DNA of 64,000 bases from Apostichopus japonicus. Its lineage: Eukaryota > Echinodermata > Holothuroidea > Aspidochirotida > Stichopodidae. Below, piece by piece: positions 24,216-37,452 of the stretch. The stretch lies in NCBI RefSeq assembly GCF_037975245.1, contig NC_092577.1, positions 740,001 through 804,000 of the forward strand. The letters are read 5' to 3'. Position numbers and translations under genes: made by a program. Below the pieces are notes generated by a model that saw nothing but the letters and a program-made list of their open reading frames with translations, searched no databases and was not told the origin of the DNA. How positions within the stretch are numbered: the first letter of the stretch is position 1; every line of letters begins with the position of its first letter.

Positions 24216-25061
24216 TTGTAGTAGGGAAGGGACTGGAGTGAGATAGCTATCCTGGTCCTTATAAGGGGTCACATATACGTTTTTATTTTTTTATTTATAA
24301 ACTTTACTAATCCCTCCCACCGACCAACCCACTTTCCTTCCCGACAAATCCTTCTCTAACACATATTTTCAAGAAAAAGTAATACTTTTATATCATTTTG
24401 ATTGTTTTATATTAAGAAACGAATACTATATTGACATTACGTGATACAACATGTGGTTATAAAAGTGATATTTGAATCGAGAATATTCACGTCAAAAAAC
24501 TTTTACTAAAAAATCTGAATAATAAAATAAAATATAGGAGCTTTCTCAGACATTTCACTCACTCACATTGTTAACATTAGATTATAGATAAAAAAGATCT
24601 AATAAATTAATTCACTTCGCTGAAATATATACCAACAATACATTTCTATTGGATCACTAACAATATAAATGAAATAAATAATTGATGAAATAACGAAGAA
24701 CTCAAATAATGCACAATAGTTTTCTTGCTACAATTTCACTATCCTGCTGTAAATAGCGTCACGTAAACAGCCACATTTAATTTTTTCCAGGAAGTCATCA
24801 TCAAGCTTATTGTTATTTGAAACAGCTTTCGATTAGTATGGTCACGTGATTAGCCGACAGGCACACTCGGGCCTGGTACTGTTAACTGCAGGCATGCCCA
24901 AAACTGTTGTTGCCTAGAAACGAAAGTTAAAAACGTCAGACAAACATCTGTGACAAAGATGTAAAGCGCTTCACCACCAAAATGACCTTCCATCTCAACT
25001 GGTTAAGGCATCAAATCGGTGTTCAAGGATGTATATGTTGGTTGTTTATCAAAGAGAGTCT

Positions 25062-26707
25062 TTATTCAACAGTCTCTTTAATTTCATTTACAGATGGAAT
25101 AAACTCTCTTAGTTTTCTTGCTATCCTTGTCGCTGTTTCTTTCTTCTCATTTGTTGTTGATTCGAAGAATATGAACTCGTCTAAAGACAGAAGCTCATTA
25201 TCTAGAAACAAGGAAAGAATACAAAAATCGTCAATATTCAAATAATTATGATAACTAGTTAAAATAAATAACAAATCTAAGAACGTAACTAAATATAATG
25301 ATCATAAATACAAGTAGTTACTAATTACAACAGGTCAAATGTCATTTGGGAAGACTAAACATTTCAGTCCAGTAATTTAAAAAACAAAATAATTTCAAAA
25401 TCCAATCACCACAATTAATGCGCTTGTGTCTGTGTCTGTGTGTTTGTGTGTTTAGCCTGAAAATGTTTCCTTCAGTGTAGGTTGAGGTTAAGTTAGATTG
25501 ACTAAGTGGTGAAGGAAATGGAAATAGTCATTTTGAACTAGCGAGGAATTCGCTGGTACATTCATTAATCACTAAAATATTACATTCCTAAGAAGTCGAC
25601 CCTCATCACAGGAAACTTACTCTGAGAGACTACATATTATTCATAATATACATTGGTACATGTGCCTACAACAAAATGGATATTAGTGTACTCTAACGAG
25701 AAACTTCCAGGCGAAATGAGCTCGTCTGGTGAAGTATTTTTAAATATTTAAGAATCAAAGTGGTTGATACATTTTAGCTCTTTACACACACCAAAGAAAA
25801 GCATACACACACGCACACATATACAAAATGAAAATGTAGTAATTGAAGATATTATCTTACCATCCAAATCTGCTTGATCTAGAAGCCTTACAAATTCCCT
25901 GACACTATTGTTGTTGAATTGCACCATTGTCCATTCACACGCATCTATAAAACCATCTTCATTTATATCGAATCTGAGGAAGTCTTCTTCTGGTGTCATT
26001 TCTTCGAGATGATCGAACACAGATCTGGAAATAAGTGGACACAATAAATAAGCTAAATGGACACAATAAATAAATTGAGGCAATCGGCTTCACTCTTCAT
26101 GAGCATCGTTCAGTTCTTAAATTGTAATGTTATTGTCACAGAACTTGTCAACAGTCTCCAAAACGTCAGTTGATTAAAACAATAAGTTCCTGCATTAAGT
26201 TTACACCCACCATACTCTCTTGAAGGACGTTTCTAGCTTTGCCTACTTTGCATAAAAGAAACGGGACGGAAGCCATTATTGTTTATGATATTGTTAACGG
26301 TTCATAGATATATACAAATTGAGACTTTATAGTTTAAAAGGAAATAAAATCGTAGACACCATTTCTCAGGTTAGCTGACATAAAAACTACTTTGCATCCA
26401 AACTAGGTCTAATGCTTCATGAAGAGCCATCCAGTGCCCTAGGGGTAAACAAAGATACCACCAACACATACTGGAACTATCGGGTGATATAAGCCATATT
26501 ATAACATGCGGACTCAAAAACAAAGAAAATGAGTTACCTTTTAGATTTGCTCTTGTAATGCGATGCTGGAGGTATATGATTAGCTCCAAGAAATCCCTTA
26601 CTAGGATTACTCTTCTTATTTGCAGACTGGCTTTGTGGGCTACACCCTAGTACCACCGAAGTAATACCCAAAAGAAGTAAAAGAGTCTGAGAGAGGAAAG
26701 ATTCCAT
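25062..26707 (-). CDS. Secreted two-EF-hand protein, paralogue B
   Basis: The exons are 26707-26538, 26024-25861 and 25201-25062 (170, 164 and 140 bp), with the same phases as paralogue A and 157 residues. The signal peptide is followed by CSPQSQSANKKSNPSKG and a dibasic SKSK-R site. EF loop 1 (DINEDGFIDACE) is canonical; loop 2 (DLDDNELLSLDE) is split by intron 2 and atypical. The C-terminus is helical and charged (IARKLREFIPSVNEIKETVE). It is intact, with no broken frame. It shares residues with paralogue C rather than A or D, suggesting a B/C and an A/D lineage. The stop codon overlaps an AATAAA on the coding strand. The promoter region is four-fold reiterated. Confidence 0.88.
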
Positions 26708-26790
26708 CGTTATTAGGTTTCTTGTTTGATGAGCAGAGTTCAGCAATAGAGTGGATGTTTGATGACAATGATAATTGTGGGAACAGAACA

Positions 26791-27630
26791 GGAGTTTATA
26801 AAGGGTACAATTTCCTTTATTATTTCAAACAAGAAGGATTTTAACACATTACGCTCGTTTTACGTCACGGTATCTCCGACATTGCTATACCCTGTTCCTT
26901 TTTTTAATATGCGTCATATGACTATATTTATCTAATACTGGAAAATGCCATTAGTAATCAGGAAAAGACACTATTCGATTGTTTGTTTGAATAGGAGTTT
27001 GAACAGGAGTTTATAAAGGGTACAATTTCCTTCATTATTTCAGACAAGAAGGATTTAACACGTTACGCTCGTTTACGTCATGGTATCTCCGACGTTGCTA
27101 TACCCTTTCCCTTTTTGAATAAGCGTCATATGACTATATTTATCTAATACTGGAAAATGCCATTAGTAATCAGGAAAAGACACTATTCGATTGTTTGTTT
27201 GAATAGGAGTTTGAACAGGAGTTTATAAAGGGTACAATTTCCTTCATTATTTCAAACAAGAAGGATTTAACACATTACGCTCGTTTACGTCATGGTATCT
27301 CCGACGTTGCTATACCCTTTCCCTTTTTGAATATGCGTCATATGACTATATTTATCTAATACTGGAAAATGCCATTAGTAATCAGGAAAAGACACTATTC
27401 GATGGTTTGTTTGAATAGGAGTTTGAACAGGAGTTTATAAAAGGTACAATTTCCTTCATTATATCAAACAAGAAGGATTTTTGCACATAACGCTCGTTTT
27501 ACGTCACGGCTTCTCCGACGTTGATATATCTTTATTCCTTTTTTAATATGAGTCATATGACTATATTTATCTAATACTGGGAAAGTCCATTAGTAATCAG
27601 GAAAAGACACTATTCGATTGCATGTTTGAA
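26791..27630 (-). promoter_or_regulatory. Four tandem copies of a 212-bp TATA-bearing promoter block
   Basis: Copies start at about 26791, 27006, 27218 and 27430. On the coding (minus) strand each has TATAAA (first at 26800-26795, about 88 bases before the ATG), a TGACGTAA/TGACGTAAA CRE-like site about 75 bases further upstream, and the palindrome GTCATATGAC. The later copies lie upstream of the working promoter and could act as extra promoters or binding-site clusters. Confidence 0.7.
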
Positions 27631-27702
27631 CCTTTGCATTGTCAGATCATTTAAACTGTCACCCTCTTCCTAACTTTACTTCTAAAAGTAGCACTGTCGA
27701 CC

Positions 27703-28100
27703 AGGGGGGTAGGAGCCGGGCACCAGGGGCACGTGCCCACCCCCACTTTTTTCCAAAATAGCAAATGTGCCCTACTGGTAAATAAAATGTGCCCCTTTGA
27801 TGAAAACCTGTCTTTTGGATATCTTAAGCGTTTGTTCATTTTAATATTTTATCTTAATTATTTATTTTTAGACTGCACATGCTATTTTTAAAATGGCATC
27901 CCATATCTTTCTGTAGCACGGTTAACAATAAACAATCTCAATAAATAAAAAATCAATGTTGCAGCCCACCATTATAGTATTGATAGCATACTAACACATC
28001 ATATATATTTAAGTGATATGGCCGGTGTGTATCGGTTTATAGCATAACGAGTGGTGGTTGTGGAATGAGAAAGTGCCACTCTGATGTTGTGCCCCCCACT
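27703..28100. mobile_element. G/C-ended repeat with GGGCACGTGCCC palindrome
   Basis: The start (GGGGCACGTGCCCACCCCC, then AATGTGCCCT) resembles the left end of the CAAGGGCGGCGGA MITE family. The right end has GTGCCCCCCACTTTT. It lies at the join of units B and C, where flanking unit sequence is missing. Terminal repeats and target duplication are not clear. Confidence 0.45.
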
Positions 28101-29279
28101 TTTTGGAAACTTTCCCACCACGATTCCAATGGTGACGTCGGGGAAACCCCCGTGTTTGTCATACCATACGTGGTTATTTGTATCAGGTTAAGATCAAGTC
28201 AGAAGTTGCAAAGTGTCTTTCGTTACTTGAGGAACTTCTTATTTACGTTTTATTCACGAGTGTACCACACCAATCAAATAAAACTCCATTCAAACTTCAG
28301 AGGAGTAGGAGGAGAGTAGGAGAGCATAGGAGAAGGGGTGGAGGGGGAGCAGGAACAAGGGGAGGGGTGAAGGAGGGGAAAGAGGGAGCAGAATTGTTGG
28401 GGTATTTCCTAAAATTACTGTAATTCTTGTCAACTTTAAGGCCACTGGCACGCTTTTTGTGTTCTTTCGTTACGCGTTATTGAACTTTTTTCACATATTC
28501 TTCAAGAGCGGATTTCCCACACAGATTTCGTGGTACCTATAGAAGCCTAGTGGAATTAAAGTGATTATGTTAGCCAAACAATGTGCTTAGTTCATCAAAA
28601 TATGAAACCCAACTTCTGAACAAGCGAGGATCTGTTTCCGTTAATTGCTGTGACAATGGAATGAATTTAAAGGTTAATATTCTATATAACTGTAAATCCC
28701 GTCAATCTCCATGACTTGTGGTGGGTCCTTTGTATTTAGATGCAACTAAAACTTTTAAGGAAATGTTACAAGGAAACATAAATATATACTGTTAAATTAA
28801 TTTAAAGAAAACCTGTCATGTAAAATCCCCCCGTGACATTTTAATAGGAACCAAGAAATAAAGTCGTGTTGATTAGTCCTTTATTAATTCACACAAGGCG
28901 AATATCTCTGTTCGTCTGTTTCTCGACTGATTAAACTTCAATTACCCACTGAATACACCTTTTTCGGGGTACCTTAATGTAACTCTTAGGAAACAGATGC
29001 AGTATCTTGCTACTTGAGTGGGACAGCGATTCTGGAAACCGCCCATTAATTGAGTTTCTATTATATTTTGGCGATCATACTGAATGAGGATAATTAATGA
29101 AATGTTTCACAAACACTTTTTTTCAACTTTACTAATATGTTTTAGCAAAAGAGACAATGTACCATAAATCATTGTGCCATTTTCAATTAAATCAAGTAGT
29201 TGAAGCTCTCCAACAACTTGCAAGAAACATATTCCCTTCAAAAGTGTGTTAGTCTAAAGCGAAGAAATCTTGTTTATTT

Positions 29280-30680
29280 CTGCTATTAAATCACAATGAT
29301 GTACATTTGTTAATACATAGTTATAGCAATGAGGCAGCGGGACCAGAAGTGCGACACTTTTCGAGTCTGGTCCCCTGCAAAGTAAAACGATAAAATACAA
29401 TTTTATATAAAAGAAAATACCAAGAAAACACAAAGCAAAAGGACACACAAAGGGGTTTAACAGAACTGGGAATGGAAACATTAATACAAAGCTCATAACA
29501 AGGCAGAACTATACGAAAAAGAGTCATTGTTTAGATAATGTTTAAGATGTCGTTTATAAGATGAAAGCGATTTGCTATTTCTAATGTTTTCACTTAGAGA
29601 ATTTCAGAGGGCGACACAGACCATCTAACCTGTGAGAGATACATATGAGTCCTTGATATAGGTGTTTGTAACATATTATAAGAACGAGTGTTGTATGAAT
29701 AGTATTTATTATACTATTATAATGAAAAAAGTATGAAAAAAATCTGGGAGTGACCCATTATAAAACCTAAAGAGAAAAATCCTATTTATATTTATAGAGC
29801 TCATTTAGGGTAAGCAAGTTAAAGTTTTTGAAAAGGGTGCAGAACGTGAGATTAAAGAATAGTTGTAATAATAATAAATGAACTTATAAAGCGCTAAAAT
29901 CTACGAAGTATTCAATAGCGCTGTACAACCCTAATAGAACGCCAACTTGAAAAAATGAGTCTTCAAGCAAGGCTTGAACTGACTGAGAGTGGGAGAACTC
30001 CGCACAGATATGGGCAGACCATTCCAGAGCTTGGGCCCGGCTTATGGAAAGGCACGGTCGCCATAGGTTTTCAGTTTAGTTCTGGGAACAGTGAGAGTGA
30101 GTGTATTGCTAGAACGCAAGGTATAACGAGTATTGACCTGGAAGGACAGATCGTCTGACAAATAGGCGGTTGTAACCTATTAATACATATGCAACATGTT
30201 TGCTGATGATAGAAACATGTTTTTCACTTTAGTTTTAAATCAATATACAATCCTAGAAATTTAGCATAATCGGATACACATTCCATCACAAATTACTGAG
30301 ACTTTTTATTAGTCACAAAATCTGTTGTCAAACACCATTAATGTTGTTTTACTTATTAAGTGACAATCGATTCGATTTTAGCCGGTCAGAAAGTTTGAGG
30401 AATTCGTTTCTGACAATTTGAAGAGCATTCTCTGAAGTTTGTGTTGGATAAAAAGAGTAGTGTCATCAGCAAACATAATAAAGGAAACTTTATGCAAAGA
30501 CGTGTAAATATCATTTATATACATAATAAAAAGTAGTGGTCCTAAAATGGATCCTTGTGGAAAGCCAATATTGCAAGAAATACGTGACGAGCTTACACCA
30601 TTATACGACACAAACTGATAACGAAAAGTAAATAACTCTGAAACCAGGTTAAAGATTTTTTCGTCCGACAACCAAAGATA
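29280..30680 (-). mobile_element. Decayed LINE, unit C copy, interrupted by another repeat
   Basis: 30378-30671 (minus) encodes FPQGSILGPLLFIMYINDI and FADDTTL. 29254-29527 encodes the 3'-end region seen in units A and D. In between lies a repeat (29870-30170) starting with (AAT)n and GAACTTATAAAGCGCTAAAA, a LINE- or SINE-like 3' tail of another family. Confidence 0.7.
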
Positions 30681-31841
30681 AAACTCGGTAAATGATAATT
30701 TCCATTAAATTCACCAAACCTTTCCAATAGTGACCTCTCTACATCTGGTCAAAATGGTGCAAAGTAGAGTAACCATGGCAAAGGATATGTCATTTCATTT
30801 TAATTTGTTCAAACGTCTTGTGTTGATCATCGCGTTCAAAATTCAAGTAGGAGACTGCAATCTCTTGTCCGACACAACATAGGGCGAGAATGAATATTGA
30901 ATACTTATTGAAAGAGGCATTGAGGAAGAGGGGAGGGCGCAGGGAAGGAGCAGGGGAGGTGTAATGAAGATGTAGGGAAGATGCAGGGAAGACGCAGGGA
31001 AGGAGCAGGAGGTGGATTCCGGTTGTAGTAGGGAAGAGATTGGAGGGAAATACGCATAGGTTTTTTATTATTTATAAACTTTGCTTATCCCCCCCCCCAC
31101 CCCCAACCAACCCACTCTCCTTCCCGAAAAATCCTTCTCTAACACAAAAGACGATTTCTTTCAAGAAAAAGTAATACTTCTATTTCATTTTGATTGTTTT
31201 ATATTAATAAACAAATACTATATTTACATTACGTGATACAACATGTGGTTATAAAAGTGATATTTGAATCGAGAATGTTCACGTCAATAAACTTTTACTA
31301 AAGAATCTGAATAATAAAATAAAATATGGGAGCTTTCTCAGATATACTCACTCACATGGTTAACATTAGATTATAGATAAACAAGATCTAATAAATGAAT
31401 TCACTTCGCTGAAATATATACCAACTAAACATTTCTATTGGATCACTAACAATATAAATGAAATAAATAATTGATGAAATAAATCAAATAATGCACAATA
31501 GTTTTCTTGCTACAATTTCACTATCCTGCTGTGAATAGCGTCACGTGAACAGCCACATTTTATTTTTTCCAGGAAGTCATCATCAAGCTTATAGTTATTG
31601 TAAACAGCTTTCGATGAGTATGGTCACGTGATTAGCCGACAGGCACACTCAAGTCTAGGACTGTTAACTGCAGGCATGCGAAAAACTGTTGTTGCCTAGA
31701 AACGAATGTCCAAAGGTCAGACATACATCTGTGACAAAGGTGTTACGCGCTTCACCATCAGATGACCTTCGACCTCAACTGGTTAAGGCATCAAATCGAT
31801 GAGCAAGGATGTATATGTTGGTTGTTTATCATAGAGAGTCT

Positions 31842-33465
31842 TTATTCAACAGTCTCTTTAATTTCATTCACAGATGGAATAAACTCTCTTAGTTTTCTTG
31901 CTATCCTTGTCGCTGTTTCTTTCTTCTCATTTGTTGTTGATTCGAAGAATATGAACTCGTCTAAAGACAGAAGCTCATTATCTAGAAACGAGGAAAAGAA
32001 TACAAAAATCGTCAATATTCAAATAATTATGATAACTAGTTAAAATAAACAACACATCTAAGAACGTAACTAGATGTAATGATCATAAATACAAGAAGTT
32101 ACTAATTACAACAGGACAAAGGTCACTTGGGAAGACATTTCAGTCCAGTAATTAAGAAACCAAATGTCAAAACTCATATAAGCAGAATTATTGCGCTTGT
32201 GCTTGTGTGTGTGTTTAGCCTGAAAATGTTAACTACAGTGTAGTTTGAGGTTAAGTTAGATTGACTAAGTTGTGAAGGAAATGAAAATGGTCATTTTGGA
32301 TTGGCGAAGATTTTGCTGGTACTTTAATTAACCACTAATTTTACAAAATGGTCCATTGTTAAGACGTCGACTCACAGGAAACTTACTATGAGAGACTACA
32401 TATTATTCATAATATACATTTGGTACATATGCCTACAACAAAATGGCTATTAGTGTACTCTAACGAGAAGCTTCCAGGCGAAATAAGCTCGTCTGGTGGA
32501 GTATTTTTAAATATTTAAGAATCAAAGTGGTTGATACATTTTAGCTCTTTACACACACCAAAGAAAAACCTACACTCACACACATATACAAAATGAAAAT
32601 GTAGTAATTGAATATATTATCTTACCATCCAAATCTGCTTGATCTAGAAGCCTTACAAATTCTCTGACACTATTGTTGTTGAATTGCACCATTGTCCATT
32701 CACACGCATCTATAAAACCATCTTCATTTATATCGAATCTGAGGAAGTCTTCTTCTGGTGTCATTTCTTCGAGATGATCGAACACGGATCTGGAAATAAG
32801 TGGACACAATAAATAAGTTAAATGGAAACAATAAATAAATTGAGGCAATCGGCTTCACTCTTCATGAGCATCGTCCGGTACTTAAATTGTAATGTTATTG
32901 TCACAGAACTTGTCAACAGTCTTCAAAACGATTAAAAACATAAGCTCCTGCATTAAGTTTACACCCACCTTACTCTCTTGAAGGACGTTTCTAGCTTTGC
33001 CTACTTTGCATAAACGAAACGGGACGGAAGCCATTGTTGTTTATGATATTGTTAACGGTTCATAGATATATGCAAATTGAGACTTTATGGTTTAAAAGGA
33101 AATAAAATCGTAGACACCATTTCTTAGGTTAGCTGACATAAAAACTACTTTGCATCCAAACTAGGTCTAATGCTTCATGAAGAGCCATCCAGTGCCCTAG
33201 GGGTAAACAAAGATACCACCCACACATACTGGAACTATCGGGTGATATAAGCCATATTATAACATGCGGACACAAAAACAAAGAAAATGAGTTACCTTTT
33301 AGATTTGCTCTTGTAGTGCGATGCTGGAGGTATATGATTAGCTCCAAGAAATCCCTTACTAGGATTACTCTTCTTATTTGCAGACTGGCTTTGTGGGCTA
33401 CACCCTAGCACCACCGAAGTTAGACCCAAAAGAAGTAGAAGAGTCTGAGAGAGGAAAGATTCCAT
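31842..33465 (-). CDS. Secreted two-EF-hand protein, paralogue C
   Basis: The exons are 33465-33296, 32789-32626 and 31981-31842, all splice sites kept, 157 residues. It is almost identical to paralogue B: signal peptide with LGLTSVVLG, CSPQSQSANKK, SKSK-R, EF loop 1 DINEDGFIDACE, split loop 2 and FESTTNEKK in the C-terminal part. It differs from B by very few residues, so the B/C duplication looks the most recent or is being homogenised by gene conversion. The promoter block is present twice upstream. Confidence 0.88.
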
Positions 33466-33548
33466 CGTGATTAGGTTTCTTGTTTGATGAGCAGAGCTGA
33501 GCAATAGAGTGGATGTTTGATGACAATGATAATTGTGGGAACAGAACA

Positions 33549-33960
33549 GTAGTTTATAAAGGGTACAATTTCCTTTATTATTTCAAACAAGAAGGATTTT
33601 AACACATTACGCTCGTTTTACGTCATGGCATCTCCGACGTTGCTATACCCTGTTCCTTTTTTTAATATGCGTCATATGACTATATTTATCTGATACTGGG
33701 AAATACCATTAGTAATAAGGAAAACACACTATTCGATTGTTTGTTTGAATAGGAGTTTGAACAGGAGTTTATAAAAGATACAATTTCCTGCATTATATCA
33801 AACAAGAAGGATTTTTGCACATAACGCTCGTTTACGTCACGGCTTCTCCGACGTTGCTATACCCTTTCCCTTTTTTAATATGAGTCATATGACTATATTT
33901 ATCTGATACTTGGGAAATGCCATTAGTAATCAGGTAAACACACTATTCGATTGCTTGTTT
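33549..33960 (-). promoter_or_regulatory. Two tandem copies of the TATA-bearing promoter block
   Basis: TATAAA (minus) at 33558-33553 lies about 88 bases before the start codon of gene C. A second copy of the block begins at about 33765. The CRE-like TGACGT and GTCATATGAC sites are kept in both. Confidence 0.65.
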
Positions 33961-34203
33961 TAACTGTCATTTCAATAATCTCCCTCTTCCTAACTTTACT
34001 TTTAACAATAGCACTGTCGACCGTCTGATACCAGAGACTACCATAACTGAAATGTATTATCTTCAACAGATTAATTTCGATTTATTGTAAACGAACATTA
34101 ACAGATCGGTAGCTGAGCGCTTATAGCCCTGTCCCAATTGGTCGACAATGGGTCCCGGTCCGACCGATAACAGCAATAAACGTGCCCATGTTACATACGT
34201 ATT

Positions 34204-36350
34204 CAGGCGCGTATCCAGGATTTCAAACCCGGGGGGCGCGAATTACTATCTAAGCGGAGCGCCACCATCAGTTGGCGCGCAGCGTACAAGAAAATTTCTT
34301 GTTTTGAAACCCCCCCAGATCACCGGAAACGGCACTTCTCGGGCTTGAAATGACCAACCAGATGTACACTTTTTGCCTGAGAACCAGGTTTTTCCTAATA
34401 GTTTTTTTTCCATCCATAACCTTTTTGAAGTTTGTCAACCCGGCACACATCATGTTCGACCTGATGGCATCTCCTGTGGGTCTTTGCTTTTGTAGGTGAT
34501 TCTACGTCGCGTCCCACAATACCCGTCAGCCCCACTTTTCAAGGTTTTAAGCCCCATATTTGTTGAGAATTTGAAAATACACATTTCTCGTGAATAAACT
34601 CACTTGAAAACATACCCATAATGTACAAAATTTCATCTATGGACAACCAATATAGAAAAACTTCCTTCAACCCCTAACAGACCGGTCAAAATTGCACGAG
34701 TAGAGGGAAGTGTGATGCAGAATGTTGGTGAGAAATTTTCGAAAATTCAGACACAGTTAATTTATTGGTGTAGAAACATTAAAACCTGTTATAACGGCTA
34801 TTATCAAACTTGGTTGAAGGAAATGAAAAAATAGCAGATATTTCCTTCAACCGAACACTACACACATAGGCGTAGGAGGCGCGGCGGCAGTGGCGGAGCT
34901 AGGGGTATTGGTCAGGAGTGGCGAGAATGGTCTGAAGGGGCGCTTTCGACACTATCTAAGCGGAGCGCCACCACTAGTTGGCGCGTAGCGTACAGAAAAT
35001 TTTTGAATAAAGATACTCCGTAGATCGCCGGAAATGACCCTTTCCGGGCCTGGCTAATTTGCAGATAAACGAAGAATAAGGTGTCATCGCCAAATTACAG
35101 CAACAAAATGTGAGAAATGTCAATAAGTAGATGAGAGCGCAATAAAAAAGTTAATAATCACGAATAAGTAAAAAGTGGTAAAGAGCTGAAAAAGGCGCCA
35201 GCAGTCCATTTGAGTCAGTCAGGGGGGCATCCACCCCCCCCCCCGACCGTATGGACGCTCCGCCACTGCGCGGCGGGGGTGCAGCCCCTAATTCGCCATT
35301 ACTAATGTAAAAGAGAGTTTTGACATAATTGGACCTCCATGCTTTTTATACATCTACATGAGACATGTCGTTGTTTACATTAGCATCCCGCGAAATACTG
35401 CGCAATTTGAACGGCTTATATGATATTGACATGAACACGTTGAACGCGCGCTTCGCGCGCGAAAATTTTTGGTTATTTTTTCAGGCAAGTCGGACAGTTT
35501 TGAGGCTTTTCATCCTGGAACGCCATTTTCATGCTCACTGATTATGATGTGATATCTGCTGTTTGCGTTACAAATTCGAACAGGCGCGTAGCGAGGAATT
35601 TGCCAAGGGAGGGGCGAAGCCTGTAGGCAAATTATCTAAGCGTAGCGCCACCATAGGTTGGCGCGAAGCGTACAAGAAAATTTTGGCCGAAAATGCCTCC
35701 CAGATCGCTGGAAATGGCACTACCCAGGACCATTTGTTAGCGCGAAGCGTACAAGCAAATTTTGGCCGAAAATGTCTCCCAGATCGCTGGAAATGACACT
35801 TCCCAGGCCTTGTAAGTTGCCTCTAAGCACTTTCTATTTTGAAATTACTTAGCGATATCATTTAAAAAAATGCTGAATGGGGGGGGGGCGGGCGGTCGCC
35901 CCCATCCCAAAATGCGTCATGTTCCCCGACGACACGGTCGAGTTCGAGACCAGCCACAGTTGGTTTCATAGCACAATTCTACACACGCGTTATGATAGAC
36001 CATATATAGTACATATATAGATCATTAGTGAGAGAGGAAAATGGAAACGTCAAAAAATGGAGTTGTCGGTGTAAGGGGTAGGGTGAGTCACACTTTTACG
36101 AAATCATTGATCCGTCACTGGCTACCCTTCAGCGCTGTAATGATGTCACTGTTCCTCTTTCTCTTCCCGGTGTCTTTGCGTTTTTCTTTTACTCCCTCCT
36201 TTTCTCCTTTTTCTCTCTTTCTTCTTTTTCTTTTCCCTTCCTTCCTCTCCTCCTCCTCTTTTTTCCTTTTTTCTTCTCTTTTTTTTCTCTCCTCTTTTTC
36301 TTACCCGGGGGGCGCGCGCCCCCAACGCCCCCCCCCTGGATACGCACCTG
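34204..36350. mobile_element. Composite MITE cluster with nested insertions
   Basis: Outer ends CAGGCGCGTATCCAGG and CCTGGATACGCACCTG are inverted repeats with one difference; GTATT occurs at both flanks. Inside are a whole 381-bp hAT MITE (34888-35268), a truncated CAGGCGCGTAGC element (35581-35900), several copies of the recurrent 100-bp module and a pyrimidine-rich tract (36180-36300). It separates units C and D. Confidence 0.6.
34888..35268. mobile_element. hAT-type MITE, 381 bp, nested in another repeat
   Basis: The ends CAGTGGCGGAGC and CTCCGCCACTG are flanked by exact 8-bp CGCGGCGG (34880-34887 and 35269-35276). The interrupted host repeat (GGCGTAGGAGGCGCGG) continues on the right side. 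It is the same family as 49750-50092, in opposite orientation. Confidence 0.85.
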
Positions 36351-37452
36351 GTATTAGGGTGTCATCATGTGGGAGGTATGTCTCAAACGCTGAATGAGTG
36401 TTCGTCTTGTCAGAGCGACTGTTGACTGAGGAAAAGTCTTGCTTGCGGTTTGTCGTTAATTCATGACGTTTGTCGGCGGGAACATTTTCCATTATCCGTG
36501 AAAATGTTAAATCTCTTTCGGTGGGGTGTGGAGGGGAGGGGGGTCAATCGTAATCCCCCTCACCCCATCTCCACGTTTTGTCTCAGAATTTCGATATTAT
36601 ATTTTGACTGGAATAAGGCAGTACTTATTTCGCAATTTCCAAGGTTTTACTTTTCCTCCAATCCAGAATTCCGCATGATCATCAGTTGGGAACTAATAGT
36701 TTCCGTCAAGTGTTTATATTATAGTCTATATTTATATTCAAGTTTCACTTAGCGCATCAATTTTCGAGCCGAACTTTCCCACCACGATTCCAAGTGTGAC
36801 GTCGGGGAAACCCCGCGTTTGGCATACCATACGTGGTTATTATCAGGTTAAGATCAAGTCAGAAGTTGCAAAGTGTCTTTCGTTCCTTGAGGAACTACTT
36901 ATCTACGTCTTATTCAAGAGTGTGCCACACCAATCAAATAAAACTCCAGTCAAACTTCAGAGGAGTAGGAGGTTAGGGTATTTCCTAAAGTTACTGTAGT
37001 TGCAGACGACCTCAATAAAATCAAGTTAATTTTTGTCCACTCTTAGGCTACTGGCACGCTTTTCGTGTTCTTTCGTTACGCGTTATTGAACTTTTTTCAC
37101 ATATTCATCAAGAGCGGATGTCCAACACAGATTTTGTGGCACCTATACAAGCCTGGTAGAATTAAAAAAAATATGTTAGCCAAACAATGTGCTTAGTTCA
37201 TCAAACTGTGCTTACCAACCAACTTCTGAACAAGCGAGGACCTGTTTCCGTTAATTGCTGTGACAATGGAATGAATTGAAAGGTTAATATTCTATATAAC
37301 TGTAATTCCCACCAATCTCCATGACTTGTGATGGGTCCTTTGTATTTAGATGTAACTAAAAATTTTAAGGACATTTTAGAAGGAAACATTAATATACTGT
37401 TAAATTAATTTAAAGCAAACCTGTCATGTAAGGTCCTTCCGAGACATTTTAA

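Larger units (their letters stand above)
22119..27702. repeat. Segmental duplication unit B
   Basis: It is closely similar to unit A from its first base, and in its 3' half to units C and D. It ends at GCACTGTCGACC, where a G/C-rich repeat (27703-28100) replaces the sequence that continues in units C and D (GTCTG...). Confidence 0.85.
28101..34203. repeat. Segmental duplication unit C
   Basis: It starts with AACTTTCCCACCACGATTCC as do units D (36770) and E (43505), continues through the LINE remnant and gene C, and ends in the GTCGACCGTCTG... stretch also found after gene D. It contains the empty site (about 28838) for the TTAA element of unit D. Confidence 0.85.
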
